Assembly (NCBI GenBank): GCA_049966695.1
Contig: JBMFUG010000017.1
Span: forward strand, 1 to 36,116
Direction: 5' to 3'
Length of the DNA stretch: 36,116 nucleotides
DNA from: JAKAWM01 sp049966695
GTDB taxonomy: Bacteria; Actinomycetota; Acidimicrobiia; Acidimicrobiales; Palsa-688
Below are positions 16,375 through 23,947 of the stretch, in pieces. Position 1 is the stretch's first letter. Each line of letters begins with the position of its first letter. Both the position numbers and the translations under genes were made by a program. The notes under the pieces were generated by a model, which saw nothing but the letters and a program-made list of their open reading frames with translations, was not told the DNA's origin and ran no database searches.

Positions 16375-16857
16375 ATGTTGCTGGTGGGCATAGACCTCGT
16401 CGACGTGAAAGAGGTTGATGCTGCTCTGACGGCCTTCGGAGAGCGCTACCGTCGGCGCGTCCTGTCAGAAGCCGAGAGCCACGCCTGGCCCGGCGCCACG
16501 CTGTCCAGCACCGCCCTGGCTGAGCGGGTAGCGGCGAAAGAGGCTGCCACCAAGGTCCTTCGCCCCGAAGAAGACTGGCTTGACTGGCGGGATATCGCTC
16601 TGCACTCCACTAGCTCTGGGACATGGCAAATCGCGCTCCATGGCAGAGCGTACCAGTTGGCGACTGAAGCAGGTATTACCAGTATAGATGTCAGCTTTGC
16701 CAGAGGAGGCCAACAAGTCCTGGCCGTTGCCGTTGGCCACTTGGCCGGGGCGGCGAGCCCAGCGCCAGCCGACAGCCGGCAACCGGCGCCAATGCCCGGT
16801 CTCACCTCGCCTACGCCCTCTCAGGTGGCCGCCGCCAAGACAAATGGAGCCAGCTAG
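16375..16857 (+). CDS. acpS: Holo-[acyl-carrier-protein] synthase (4'-phosphopantetheinyl transferase)
   Basis: Transfers 4'-phosphopantetheine from CoA to a serine of acyl carrier proteins. Both family signatures are present: GIDLVDV with the Mg-binding Asp7, and RVAAKEAATKVLR with Glu56. At 160 aa it is longer than the usual 120-130; the extra 35 C-terminal residues are Pro/Ala/Ser-rich and probably unstructured. Its TAG overlaps the GTG of the carrier-protein gene (TAGTG, 16855-16859), so enzyme and likely substrate are made together. It could be the genome's only AcpS or one dedicated to this cassette; the adjacency favours a role here at least. Confidence 0.9.
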   Translation: MLLVGIDLVDVKEVDAALTAFGERYRRRVLSEAESHAWPGATLSSTALAERVAAKEAATKVLRPEEDWLDWRDIALHSTSSGTWQIALHGRAYQLATEAGITSIDVSFARGGQQVLAVAVGHLAGAASPAPADSRQPAPMPGLTSPTPSQVAAAKTNGAS

Positions 16858-17126
16858 TGAAAACGCCACCTGCCATCGATGAAAAGGTCCGACGCGCCCT
16901 GGCTGAGCACGCCCACCTGTCGGTGGACGCCCTAAGCGTAAGTGACGACAGTGACCTCTACCGGGCGGGCATGACCTCGCACGCCACCGTAAGCGTCATG
17001 ATCGCGCTTGAAGACGAGCTCGACATCGAGTTCCCACAAGCGTTGCTCAAACGGAGCACTTTCCAGTCCGTGGCCTCGATCCGCTCTGCGGTGGCAGAAG
17101 CTCTCCGCTCAAGTAGCCAGGCCTGA
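16857..17126 (+). CDS. Acyl carrier protein, stand-alone
   Basis: An 89-aa carrier protein. The phosphopantetheine attachment serine is Ser41 in AGMTSHATVSVMIALEDELDIEFP. The surroundings differ from fatty-acid ACP (usual DSLDSVE): the LYRAGMTSHATV form is the one I associate with special-purpose carriers, including those served by seryl-tRNA-synthetase-like amino acid:carrier ligases. The third helix reads LLKRSTFQSVASI. Here no such ligase is nearby; the next gene is an acyl-AMP ligase. The cargo is therefore an acyl or amino acyl group of unknown identity. Confidence 0.88.
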   Translation: MKTPPAIDEKVRRALAEHAHLSVDALSVSDDSDLYRAGMTSHATVSVMIALEDELDIEFPQALLKRSTFQSVASIRSAVAEALRSSSQA

Positions 17127-17161
17127 GCGGGCCAGGCTACGCTCAGCACGGTCGGGGTTGC

Positions 17162-18805
17162 GTGAGCTCGTCAACGTTGCCCGAAGTGTTAGCCGAGGCG
17201 GCCCAAAGAGGCGACGGCGGTTGGTACTTCCACTTGGGCCGAGAAGTAGTGCACCTGCCGGTCCGACAGCTCTACGCCAGAGCCTTACAACGCTCCCTAA
17301 GCCTGTCCGAGTCCGGCGTAGGACCAGGCACGAACGTCGGGCTGGTCGGCCTGAACGGGCCGCACTGGGCCGAATGGGCGTGGGCGACATGGCTTGCCGG
17401 GGCTGCTCTAGTGCCCCTGCCCGCCCCGGTCGTGGTGGGCCAGTCGTTCGGCCAACGGGTGGCCGACATGGCGAGCACGGCTGGGTGCAGCGTCGTTATA
17501 GGAAAAAAGAGCTACCTCGACATGCTCAGCGGCCAACAGCTGGCCCTTTGGGACTGGTCCGCGACAGACGTCAGTGACCTGCCCGCTACGAAGGGGCCCC
17601 CAGGGCAGCCGACGGAGGGCGCCGAGGCTGTCCTCCCCGAAAGCACAGCCGTGCTCCTTTACACGTCAGGCAGTACGTCGGCTCCCAAGTGCGTCCGGAT
17701 GAGCCACGCACGGGCCGTCGAGTGGGCTCGTCACAACGCTCTTTCCTCGCGCGACGGGGCCGTCCCTGCCCTGGTCACCTGGTTCCCCTTCTACCATGTG
17801 GCCGGTCTGGGCGTCCTCTTCGAGATGCTCGAACCTGTGGAGCACCACGTCCTCGGCATCAAGCGCTTCCTGGCCGACCCCGGCGCCTGGCTCCGGCTGG
17901 TCAGCGAGGTCCGGGCTAGCTACGCCGTCAGCCCGTCGTCAGTGTGGGCAGAAGTGCTCGACGCCGTCTCCAAAAACCCAGCGGGGATCGACCTGTCGCA
18001 CCTGGGCGAAGTCGCTTTCAACGCTGAACTGGCCAACCCCGATGTGGTCGCGCGGCTAGAAGAGGATGGGGGGCGCCTCGGCTTGCGACCGGGCACGGTC
18101 ACGGTGCACTACGCGTCGTCCGAGGCCGGCATGATCACCAAGACCGCCCTCGGCTCCCGGCCACGGGTCGACAACGTGGACCTACACGAGCTCGCGCGTT
18201 CGGGTGCCGCACTGCCCAGCCGCCAAGGCCAGCCCGTGAAACGGGTGGTGTCGTGCGGCCGTCCTTACCCGGGCGCCGAGGTCTGCTTAGGCAGCCCTCG
18301 CAAGCCTCTGCCAGAAAGGCGAGCGGGAGAAGTGTGGGTCAGGGGGCCAGGTGTCGCAGACGGTTACCTCAACGCCAGCAACGACAACTTTGGCTCAGGC
18401 TGGCTCCGCCTAGGCGACCTTGCTTACATGGCTGAGGGCGAGCTGTTCGTCACCGGGCGTTCTGACGAAGTCGTCACCTGCTTTGGGGAGAAGTACCACC
18501 CTGACGACATCGAGGGCGCAGTACAACGGGCGATCGGCCTCCCCCCTCAAAAATGCGTGGCCTTTGCGGGCTTGGACGACCGTCGCGAAAGCTTTGTCGT
18601 GGTCGTCGAGGCTCAAGGCCAAAAAGACAACGTGGCCGCCCTGGCTAGCGCTGCCGTAGCTGACGCCATTGGCTTGGCGCCCTCTCGGGTGCTTGTCGTC
18701 CCTCCGGGGACAATCCCCACCACACCCAACGGCAAGCTGCAGCGGGCTAAATTACGCCGGCTTTACGTGCGGGAACAGCTCTCCAGAGACGTCACCTCGC
18801 TCTAA
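17162..18805 (+). CDS. Acyl-AMP ligase / acyl-CoA synthetase-like adenylating enzyme
   Basis: A 547-aa ANL-superfamily enzyme that activates a carboxylic acid as acyl-AMP and passes it to a thiol, here probably the adjacent carrier protein. Motifs: P-loop YTSGSTSAPKCV (167-178; both second glycines of STGxPKGV are replaced but the Lys is kept), VHYASSEAG (316-323), LRLGDLAY (Asp419), GRSDEVV ... GEKYHPDDIE (432-451) and the C-terminal catalytic Lys525 in TTPNGKLQ. The YHPDDIE form resembles the YPQDIE of fatty acyl-AMP ligases. It starts at GTG 17162, 35 bp after the carrier gene, and is probably in the same operon. Substrate unknown. Confidence 0.88.
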   Translation: MSSSTLPEVLAEAAQRGDGGWYFHLGREVVHLPVRQLYARALQRSLSLSESGVGPGTNVGLVGLNGPHWAEWAWATWLAGAALVPLPAPVVVGQSFGQRVADMASTAGCSVVIGKKSYLDMLSGQQLALWDWSATDVSDLPATKGPPGQPTEGAEAVLPESTAVLLYTSGSTSAPKCVRMSHARAVEWARHNALSSRDGAVPALVTWFPFYHVAGLGVLFEMLEPVEHHVLGIKRFLADPGAWLRLVSEVRASYAVSPSSVWAEVLDAVSKNPAGIDLSHLGEVAFNAELANPDVVARLEEDGGRLGLRPGTVTVHYASSEAGMITKTALGSRPRVDNVDLHELARSGAALPSRQGQPVKRVVSCGRPYPGAEVCLGSPRKPLPERRAGEVWVRGPGVADGYLNASNDNFGSGWLRLGDLAYMAEGELFVTGRSDEVVTCFGEKYHPDDIEGAVQRAIGLPPQKCVAFAGLDDRRESFVVVVEAQGQKDNVAALASAAVADAIGLAPSRVLVVPPGTIPTTPNGKLQRAKLRRLYVREQLSRDVTSL

Positions 18806-18850
18806 TGGCACCACAGCCTGGTCACTTTTGCTCCCTGGCTGCCCGCGACC

Positions 18851-19426
18851 TCAGGCACGGCCCAGCCTGCGGTGCCCAGCGAACAGCACTGCAGCCCCGA
18901 CGGACAGGACCACGCCAGAGACCAGGCATGCCACCGCGAAAGTCCCCTCGTCGGGCCACGCCAGCAGGTGCGTCAACGGCAGGTGCAAAGTGTACGGGTG
19001 CGTTATAGAATTGCACGAAATATAGAGCCAGCCAGCCCAGCAGTACAACGAGCCGTTAGCACAAACTAATGAAGCGAAACGCCTCAGCCGGGCTATCGGT
19101 TCTGCCTGGCTGTACAAGAGCGTGCCGACCAGCGCCAGCAGCACGCTCGTGCTGAACGCCAAGGCACCAGTGGTATCGGCACGAAGCGGCACGGTGCCGT
19201 CAAGGCGCCGGGGCAGGTCTTGCGGCGCCAAAACAGCTAAGGCAGCCACATAGGCCCACACTAAAAAGGCACTGAACTGCAGGACGACCAACGACCTGGC
19301 CAACATGGGCCGAGCCGACGGGCCGCCCACAAGGGCCAGCAAATTGTGACCGCCCAACGGTCTTGAGGGGCCGCCCTGGGCATCTCCTCCACCTCGCGGA
19401 CGGTAGGTACCGGTGCGAACGTCCAT
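18851..19426 (-). CDS. Small polytopic membrane protein, unknown function
   Basis: A 191-aa protein with about four helices: a Gly/Pro-rich N-terminus, then SLVVLQFSAFLVWAYVAALAVL, ALAFSTSVLLALVGTLLYS, a third around LVCANGSLYCWAGWLYISC and a fourth AVACLVSGVVLSVGAAVLFA. I recognise no family. ATG 19426 overlaps the stop of the MetY-like gene (TGATG), so it is the last gene of that operon and translationally coupled. A role in exporting or importing the pathway's product, or in anchoring it, is a guess from position. It converges with the ligase gene, 45 bp between the stops. Confidence 0.7.
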   Translation of the reverse strand: MDVRTGTYRPRGGGDAQGGPSRPLGGHNLLALVGGPSARPMLARSLVVLQFSAFLVWAYVAALAVLAPQDLPRRLDGTVPLRADTTGALAFSTSVLLALVGTLLYSQAEPIARLRRFASLVCANGSLYCWAGWLYISCNSITHPYTLHLPLTHLLAWPDEGTFAVACLVSGVVLSVGAAVLFAGHRRLGRA

Positions 19427-20712
19427 CACAAAGCCGTCGTAGCCTCCAGCGCCTGGTCGATATCTTCCAGGATGTCGTCTATGTGCTCGAGCCCGACCGA
19501 TAGCCGCACCATTTCCTGGCGGATGCCTGCGCTAGCCAGCGCTTGCTCGTCCAGCTGGCGGTGGGTCGTCGACGCTGGGTGAGCCACAAGGGTCTTGGCG
19601 TCCCCCATGTTGACCAGGCGCTTTATCAACTTCACGTTGTCGAAGAAACGCATCGCCCCCGCCCGCCCACCACGAGCCCCGAAGGTCAAGACCGAAGGGA
19701 AACGTCCTCCCAAGTACCGTTTGGCCAGCTCGTGGCCGGGGTCGTCCGGGAAGCCCAAGTACTGCACCCACTCGACCCTGGTGTCCTGAGCCAGGTACTC
19801 AGCCACCCGGCGCGCGTTGTACTGCTGGCGCTCTAGGCGGACCGCCATCGTCTCCAGCCCTTGGAGGAGCAAAAAGGCGTTGAAGGGCGCCAAAGCTGCT
19901 CCCTCGTTGCGCAGCCCGACGGTACGGCACCTCACTATGTAGGGGCTTTTTGGGAAGTCCCTGGCGTACACCACGCCATGGAACGCAGCCTCGGGCCGGT
20001 TGAACATCGGGAAGCGGCTGGCGTGCTCAACCCACGGGAAGGTCCCCCCGTCGACGACCATGCCGCCGAGCGTCGTGCCGTGGCCGCCGACAAACTTGGT
20101 AAGGGAATGTACGACGATATCGGCGCCATAGTCGATGGGTTTCAGCATCAGCGGTGTAGCGACCGTATTGTCCACGATCAAAGGCACGCCGTAGCCGTGA
20201 GCGACCTTGGCCACCGCTTCGATGTCCACGACTGTGCCCGAGGGGTTGCCCACGCTCTCACAAAACACGGCCTTGGTCCCCTCGTCGATCAAAGGCTCTA
20301 TTGACTCAGCACCAGCAGCACTGGCAAAACGGGCCTCAACCCCCTCATAAGGGAGCACGTGCGCGAAGTAGGTGTAAGTCGCGCCGTAAAGGTACGGCGT
20401 CGAGACGATATTGGAGCCGGTCTCGGTCAAGTTGCGCACCGAGCAACGCACCGCAGCAGCACCAGAGCTGAGCGCAAGCGCCCCCACCCCGTGCTCAAGC
20501 ATGGCTATACGCCGCTCGAGCACGTCCACAGTCGGGTTGTTGATGCGGTTGTAGTGAAAACCTGGTACTTGCAAGTCAAAGATCGCACCCGCCTGGGCGG
20601 CGTCTTCGAAATCGTGGGCCACCGTCTGGTATATGGGCACAGCCACCGACCGCTCTGGCCCCGCTTCATAGCCGCCGTGGACAGCTATCGTCTCGTCGCG
20701 CACTCTTGCCAC
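19426..20712 (-). CDS. O-acetylhomoserine sulfhydrylase-like PLP enzyme (MetY type)
   Basis: A 428-aa Cys/Met-metabolism PLP enzyme that replaces the acyloxy group of an O-acylhomoserine with a nucleophile, classically sulfide or methanethiol to give homocysteine or methionine. It starts RDETIAVHGGYE and AVPIYQTVAHDFED, has GFHYNRINNPTVDVLERRIAMLE, the PLP lysine in VVHSLTKFVGGHGTTLGG, and the C-terminal HPASTTHRQL and RLSVGLEHIDDILEDI. Length and motifs are those of MetY rather than MetB. GTG 20712 or 20703 gives the family length; an upstream in-frame ATG at 20838 would add 42 Ala/Arg-rich residues. It follows the MetA-like gene. Confidence 0.88.
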   Translation of the reverse strand: MARVRDETIAVHGGYEAGPERSVAVPIYQTVAHDFEDAAQAGAIFDLQVPGFHYNRINNPTVDVLERRIAMLEHGVGALALSSGAAAVRCSVRNLTETGSNIVSTPYLYGATYTYFAHVLPYEGVEARFASAAGAESIEPLIDEGTKAVFCESVGNPSGTVVDIEAVAKVAHGYGVPLIVDNTVATPLMLKPIDYGADIVVHSLTKFVGGHGTTLGGMVVDGGTFPWVEHASRFPMFNRPEAAFHGVVYARDFPKSPYIVRCRTVGLRNEGAALAPFNAFLLLQGLETMAVRLERQQYNARRVAEYLAQDTRVEWVQYLGFPDDPGHELAKRYLGGRFPSVLTFGARGGRAGAMRFFDNVKLIKRLVNMGDAKTLVAHPASTTHRQLDEQALASAGIRQEMVRLSVGLEHIDDILEDIDQALEATTAL

Positions 20713-20844
20713 TGTAGAGGCACGTTGGCCCGTAGGGCGGACCTTGGCACGCGTGCAGACGTTTGCCCGCAGGCAAGCACCCACGGCCCCCGCCTCCAAC
20801 GAGCCCGCCTGGGCGGCAACACCCCAGCCCGGCAGCACTTGGAG
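20713..20844 (-). promoter_or_regulatory. Spacer between metA-like and metY-like genes with small hairpin
   Basis: About 130 nt separate these otherwise tightly packed genes. The transcript holds a short stem (TTGCC-TGCG-GGCAA, near 20766-20779). No recognisable SAM or other riboswitch core is seen. If translation starts at 20838 instead, this stretch codes for the N-terminus of the MetY-like enzyme. Confidence 0.3.
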
Positions 20845-21756
20845 CTAAGCGGTCCTAACTGCGCAAACAGCCGCGCCTGAGCGCTGGCGGACTGCCCGCA
20901 GCACATTGGCCGCCAAGGCCATCGAGGCCTCCTTCCAGCTGGCTTTGACGTGGCGAGCCGCCTCGTAAAAGGGAAAGTGCCCCATTAGCGCAACATCGGC
21001 CGCCCCAGAAGTCGCCCGTTGCTCGAACTCGGCCAAGAGGGATTCACCCTCGCCGTCCAGGTAGCCGACCGGCACTTGTGGGTAGGCTCCCTGGCCGCTC
21101 AAATAGCGCCGAGCGTCCCGGCGGTACTCTCGCAGGAGCGTTAGGGGTTCGTACTCGGGGTGCCCCTGGAACAGCACGAAAAGCGATCGGCCTTTCTCTG
21201 CCACAGCCACGGTCCAACCCGCCTCCGAGCCGGCCACGACCCCGTAGTCGTTTTCCACCAGCAAGGAGGTCGCCACTTCGTTCCAGCGGGAGTGCACGAA
21301 AGCCGCCGGCCCAACGCCACGCACCAGGGGATCAGCCGAGTCTAGGGCCTGGGGGAAAACCCCGCTGCACTTTTGCGGGAGCGCTTGGCGGGCCAGGGAG
21401 TCAAATGACCATAGCGCGCCATGAGCAGCCAAGCACGACAAGACCGCGACTGGCACAGCGGAGCGGGCCCACCACAACAGCTCCTCAAGCGCCGGCCAGT
21501 AAGGCTCGCTCGGCAAGTCCGAAGCCCTTGGCTCTGCTCCCGTCACCACGAGCAGCTCTGGGGGGTACCGGTAGAGGTGTGCCAGGTCTTGGTAACCCTT
21601 CGCGATCACAGCTTGCACTTCGGGGCCTCTGGGCGTCCCTGGCAGCCAGTAACGGCTGAGAACGGCCTCCCTGCCTAAAAAGTTGGCAAACTGCTTCTCG
21701 GCGGCTTCGAAAGCGGAGTCTGGCATGTTGTTCACGAATGCCACCCGGACGGTCAT
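20845..21756 (-). CDS. MetA-like homoserine O-acyltransferase
   Basis: A 303-aa member of the class-I-amidotransferase-fold MetA family, which acylates the hydroxyl of homoserine from acetyl- or succinyl-CoA. It begins VRVAFVNNMPD, then LLVVTGAEPRASDLPSEPYWP, the nucleophile Cys in VLSCLAAHGAL, FVHSRWNEV and the catalytic His/Glu in LFQGHPEYEP. The GAEPRA segment differs from the classic GAPLG of E. coli-type MetA, so the enzyme belongs to a divergent branch. ATG 21756 overlaps the stop of the upstream FAD gene (ATGA). It supplies the substrate for the MetY-like enzyme. Acetyl- versus succinyl-CoA use cannot be read safely. Confidence 0.85.
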   Translation of the reverse strand: MTVRVAFVNNMPDSAFEAAEKQFANFLGREAVLSRYWLPGTPRGPEVQAVIAKGYQDLAHLYRYPPELLVVTGAEPRASDLPSEPYWPALEELLWWARSAVPVAVLSCLAAHGALWSFDSLARQALPQKCSGVFPQALDSADPLVRGVGPAAFVHSRWNEVATSLLVENDYGVVAGSEAGWTVAVAEKGRSLFVLFQGHPEYEPLTLLREYRRDARRYLSGQGAYPQVPVGYLDGEGESLLAEFEQRATSGAADVALMGHFPFYEAARHVKASWKEASMALAANVLRAVRQRSGAAVCAVRTA

Positions 21757-23597
21757 GACGCTGTCCTCACGATCTCGTCGGCGCACTTTTGCGCGTCTAT
21801 GAACGCCCGCACCCGGCTCTTGGGAGAAGGTATATAAGAGGTGAAGTAACGCACCCCTTCGCTCGGTGCCCCGAAAACCCACAACCTGCGCTCGACGGCG
21901 CCCTCGGCGTTCACAGGGTGAAAGTCCTCGGTCAAGTCAATGCTGCCGACAGGCACGCCGTCGTAGGACAGCGGCCTAATACGGCCCCGTTTGGACAAGC
22001 TGTCAAGCAGGGGCGAGGCGGAGCCGCCGAGCGACGGCGCGTCCACGTGAGCACGGATGAGGCGGTCAAAGCCAAGCTCTGTTGGCCGCTCCAGCCTGGT
22101 CGACCTGGCCAGCACGCTGCCCGCTGCCCCGGCGGCTGTCCCATCGCCCTGCACCGCCCGGAGCTTTGGCGACGGCCCAAGGGCCAGCTGTACGACACCA
22201 GCGTCCAGCAGGGCGAGCAGTTGCTGGGAACGTACGACCGGCGGGCCGGCGACTAGTCGAGCAAAGCGGTTGTGCAGGTTGGACTGAAAGTCCAAGTAAG
22301 ACTCACGCGTCAGGCCCTTCCACTCAACCGCTTGGCGCAAAGTGTCCCGGACTACCCGCAATGTTTCGTAAGCTGCCTTGAGCGGGCTAGCCCCACCTGG
22401 CACGAGGGCTGCTTTCGTGTCGGCCTCCAGTGCTGCATAAACGTGGCTCTCGTAATCTTTGGCATCGAGGTAGGTCGCCCCTTCTCCAGCAAAGAAGTGC
22501 TCGGCAGCGTTAAAGCGCCCGCTAAGCTCTGAGTACCTTTCGCACGCACGAGCAAATGAGCCGTTTGCCCAAGCCTTAGCCAGGTCATCGGTTACAGCCC
22601 TTCCGGCTCCAGGGCCATCTCGCAGCTCTGCCGCGCGGCTGTAATAACGCAGTTCCATTTCAGCAAAGACAAGGGGGAGCAGTTGTTTGCGGGCATCTAT
22701 GCGGTGGTCACCGCTTGCTGCCCGGAGAGCCTCCACTGCGCTCGGCGTAAAAATGCGTGGCTCGTAGTCGCCAACTGGGTCCGCTGTGCCCACCGACTTG
22801 GCGCAATAGGGGTTGCCGCTGCGTGAATAAAGGTGCACGACTGGCTCGCGACCGCTCCTGTGGTAGCGGAGCCGGCCCCCTCCTGCGTCGGAGTAGCGGC
22901 CGCCCAGCCCTAACGTGAGGGCGGTGACGACGTCGAGGGCGACCAAGCCCATGCCTTCAACGAGGATCCTTTCCCCGGGCTTAGCCGAACCGATATGAGC
23001 GTCAACTGGGTAAGGGCCGATAGCCAGTGCCCCCAGGGCGTCGCCTCGGGAAGTGCTCGTCGCGTGGCCCGTCGTCAGGACCACATGGTCGACGGTTACT
23101 TCGCGACCGTCTTCGAAATGCACGCGCTCGCGCCCGTTGGGCACTTCTTCTATGTCCACGGCGAGGGCCGGGTGGTGGTGGACCGTGATGTTCGGCGGCG
23201 CCTCCCTGAGCAGTTGCCGGTAAAACCATTCGAGGTACTCCCCCATCAGGCGGCGGGGGAGAAAGTCGGACGGGCTGATCGGTTCTCCTCGGGTTGACAG
23301 GCGGCACTCGTGGTCCTGCCACCGGTAGCCCTCGTCCACGACCCATTGGTAGAAGCTCTTGCCGAGCAGCCCTTCGTCCTGTTCTTCTGGGTAGGGGTAC
23401 ATGCAGTGCTGGCCGCATGGGGTGTTGAGGATTATGTAGTCGGGGTTGGCTACCGAATAAAGGCCCCCGCCTGGGCGCTTAGGCTCGATGACATGCACCG
23501 AGACCGACGCCCCCGGAGCGTGCCTGCAGGCATGAACCACCCGTTCTAGGGTGCACAGCCCCCACGCACCGAGCCCGACCACTGCCACCTCGACCAC
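21753..23597 (-). CDS. FAD/NAD(P)-binding protein (NAD_binding_9-like)
   Basis: A 614-aa flavoprotein-like protein. The N-terminal dinucleotide fold VEVAVVGLGAWGLCTLERVV (GxGxxG) is followed by VHVIEPKRPGGGLYSVANPDYIILNT, SFYQWV, a second nucleotide-binding segment (HVVLTTGHATS; ERILVEGMGLVALDVVTAL) and a long C-terminal part. The pattern is that of the bacterial FAD-NAD(P)-binding family, which includes oxygenase-like proteins related to amino acid N-hydroxylases. GTG 23597 is supported by GAAGGG 7 nt upstream. As the first gene of the operon with MetA- and MetY-like enzymes, it may oxidise the amino acid product or make the nucleophile; this is inference. The reaction is unknown. Confidence 0.8.
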   Translation of the reverse strand: MVEVAVVGLGAWGLCTLERVVHACRHAPGASVSVHVIEPKRPGGGLYSVANPDYIILNTPCGQHCMYPYPEEQDEGLLGKSFYQWVVDEGYRWQDHECRLSTRGEPISPSDFLPRRLMGEYLEWFYRQLLREAPPNITVHHHPALAVDIEEVPNGRERVHFEDGREVTVDHVVLTTGHATSTSRGDALGALAIGPYPVDAHIGSAKPGERILVEGMGLVALDVVTALTLGLGGRYSDAGGGRLRYHRSGREPVVHLYSRSGNPYCAKSVGTADPVGDYEPRIFTPSAVEALRAASGDHRIDARKQLLPLVFAEMELRYYSRAAELRDGPGAGRAVTDDLAKAWANGSFARACERYSELSGRFNAAEHFFAGEGATYLDAKDYESHVYAALEADTKAALVPGGASPLKAAYETLRVVRDTLRQAVEWKGLTRESYLDFQSNLHNRFARLVAGPPVVRSQQLLALLDAGVVQLALGPSPKLRAVQGDGTAAGAAGSVLARSTRLERPTELGFDRLIRAHVDAPSLGGSASPLLDSLSKRGRIRPLSYDGVPVGSIDLTEDFHPVNAEGAVERRLWVFGAPSEGVRYFTSYIPSPKSRVRAFIDAQKCADEIVRTAS

Positions 23598-23604
23598 TTA
23601 GCGA

Positions 23605-23610
23605 CCCTTC
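23605..23610 (-). promoter_or_regulatory. Ribosome-binding site GAAGGG for the FAD-protein gene
   Basis: On the minus strand GAAGGG lies 7 nt before GTG 23597, a normal spacing, and supports that start. Confidence 0.6.
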
Positions 23611-23934
23611 GTACTAGCGCCCTACCCGTACCAGTGCTTTGCGCATGCTCGCACGCAACAAGTATTGCTGTTAGGATACCTACAGATCAGGGATTGGCTT
23701 AGGACATCTTATTATCTAGGCAATGGTTACATCGCCTTGTCGGCTTCTCGACGCTTTCCGTGGTCGTCCTGGTTCTCGACTTGCTGCCATGAACACCCAA
23801 TGACTGGTCCTGGCACGTAAAACAGGCACCGAGGCAACCCTTCCGTCGCAGGCTTACGTCCTTGCCTGCTCGCCCAAACCCGCCGCGACGTTTTCGCCCC
23901 CTCACCCGCCCTGAGCCCAAGGCCCTGCCTGAGG
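23611..23934. promoter_or_regulatory. Divergent spacer between FAD operon and surface-protein gene
   Basis: About 330 bp without a credible gene. It carries the regulatory dyad at 23668-23685 and, at its right end, the -10 box of the surface-protein gene. Frames crossing it are Arg/Ser-rich and match nothing. Confidence 0.45.
23668..23685. promoter_or_regulatory. Dyad CTGTTAGG-ATA-CCTACAG
   Basis: The arms pair over seven bases with one bulged T. It sits about 70 bp upstream of the FAD-protein start in an AT-richer patch, a plausible operator for the leftward operon. Confidence 0.35.
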
Positions 23935-23940
23935 TATAGA
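23935..23940 (+). promoter_or_regulatory. -10 box TATAGA, leaderless or near-leaderless start at 23948
   Basis: TATAGA is followed by AGAGACC and ATG 23948. The purine-rich spacer could also act as a weak ribosome-binding site, but the 7-nt distance matches the other leaderless starts. Confidence 0.55.
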
Positions 23941-23947
23941 AGAGACC

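Noticed and set aside
21757..21882. Longer start for the MetA-like gene
   Set aside because: The 42 extra residues overlap the FAD-protein gene and do not match the family; ATG 21756 is coupled by ATGA.
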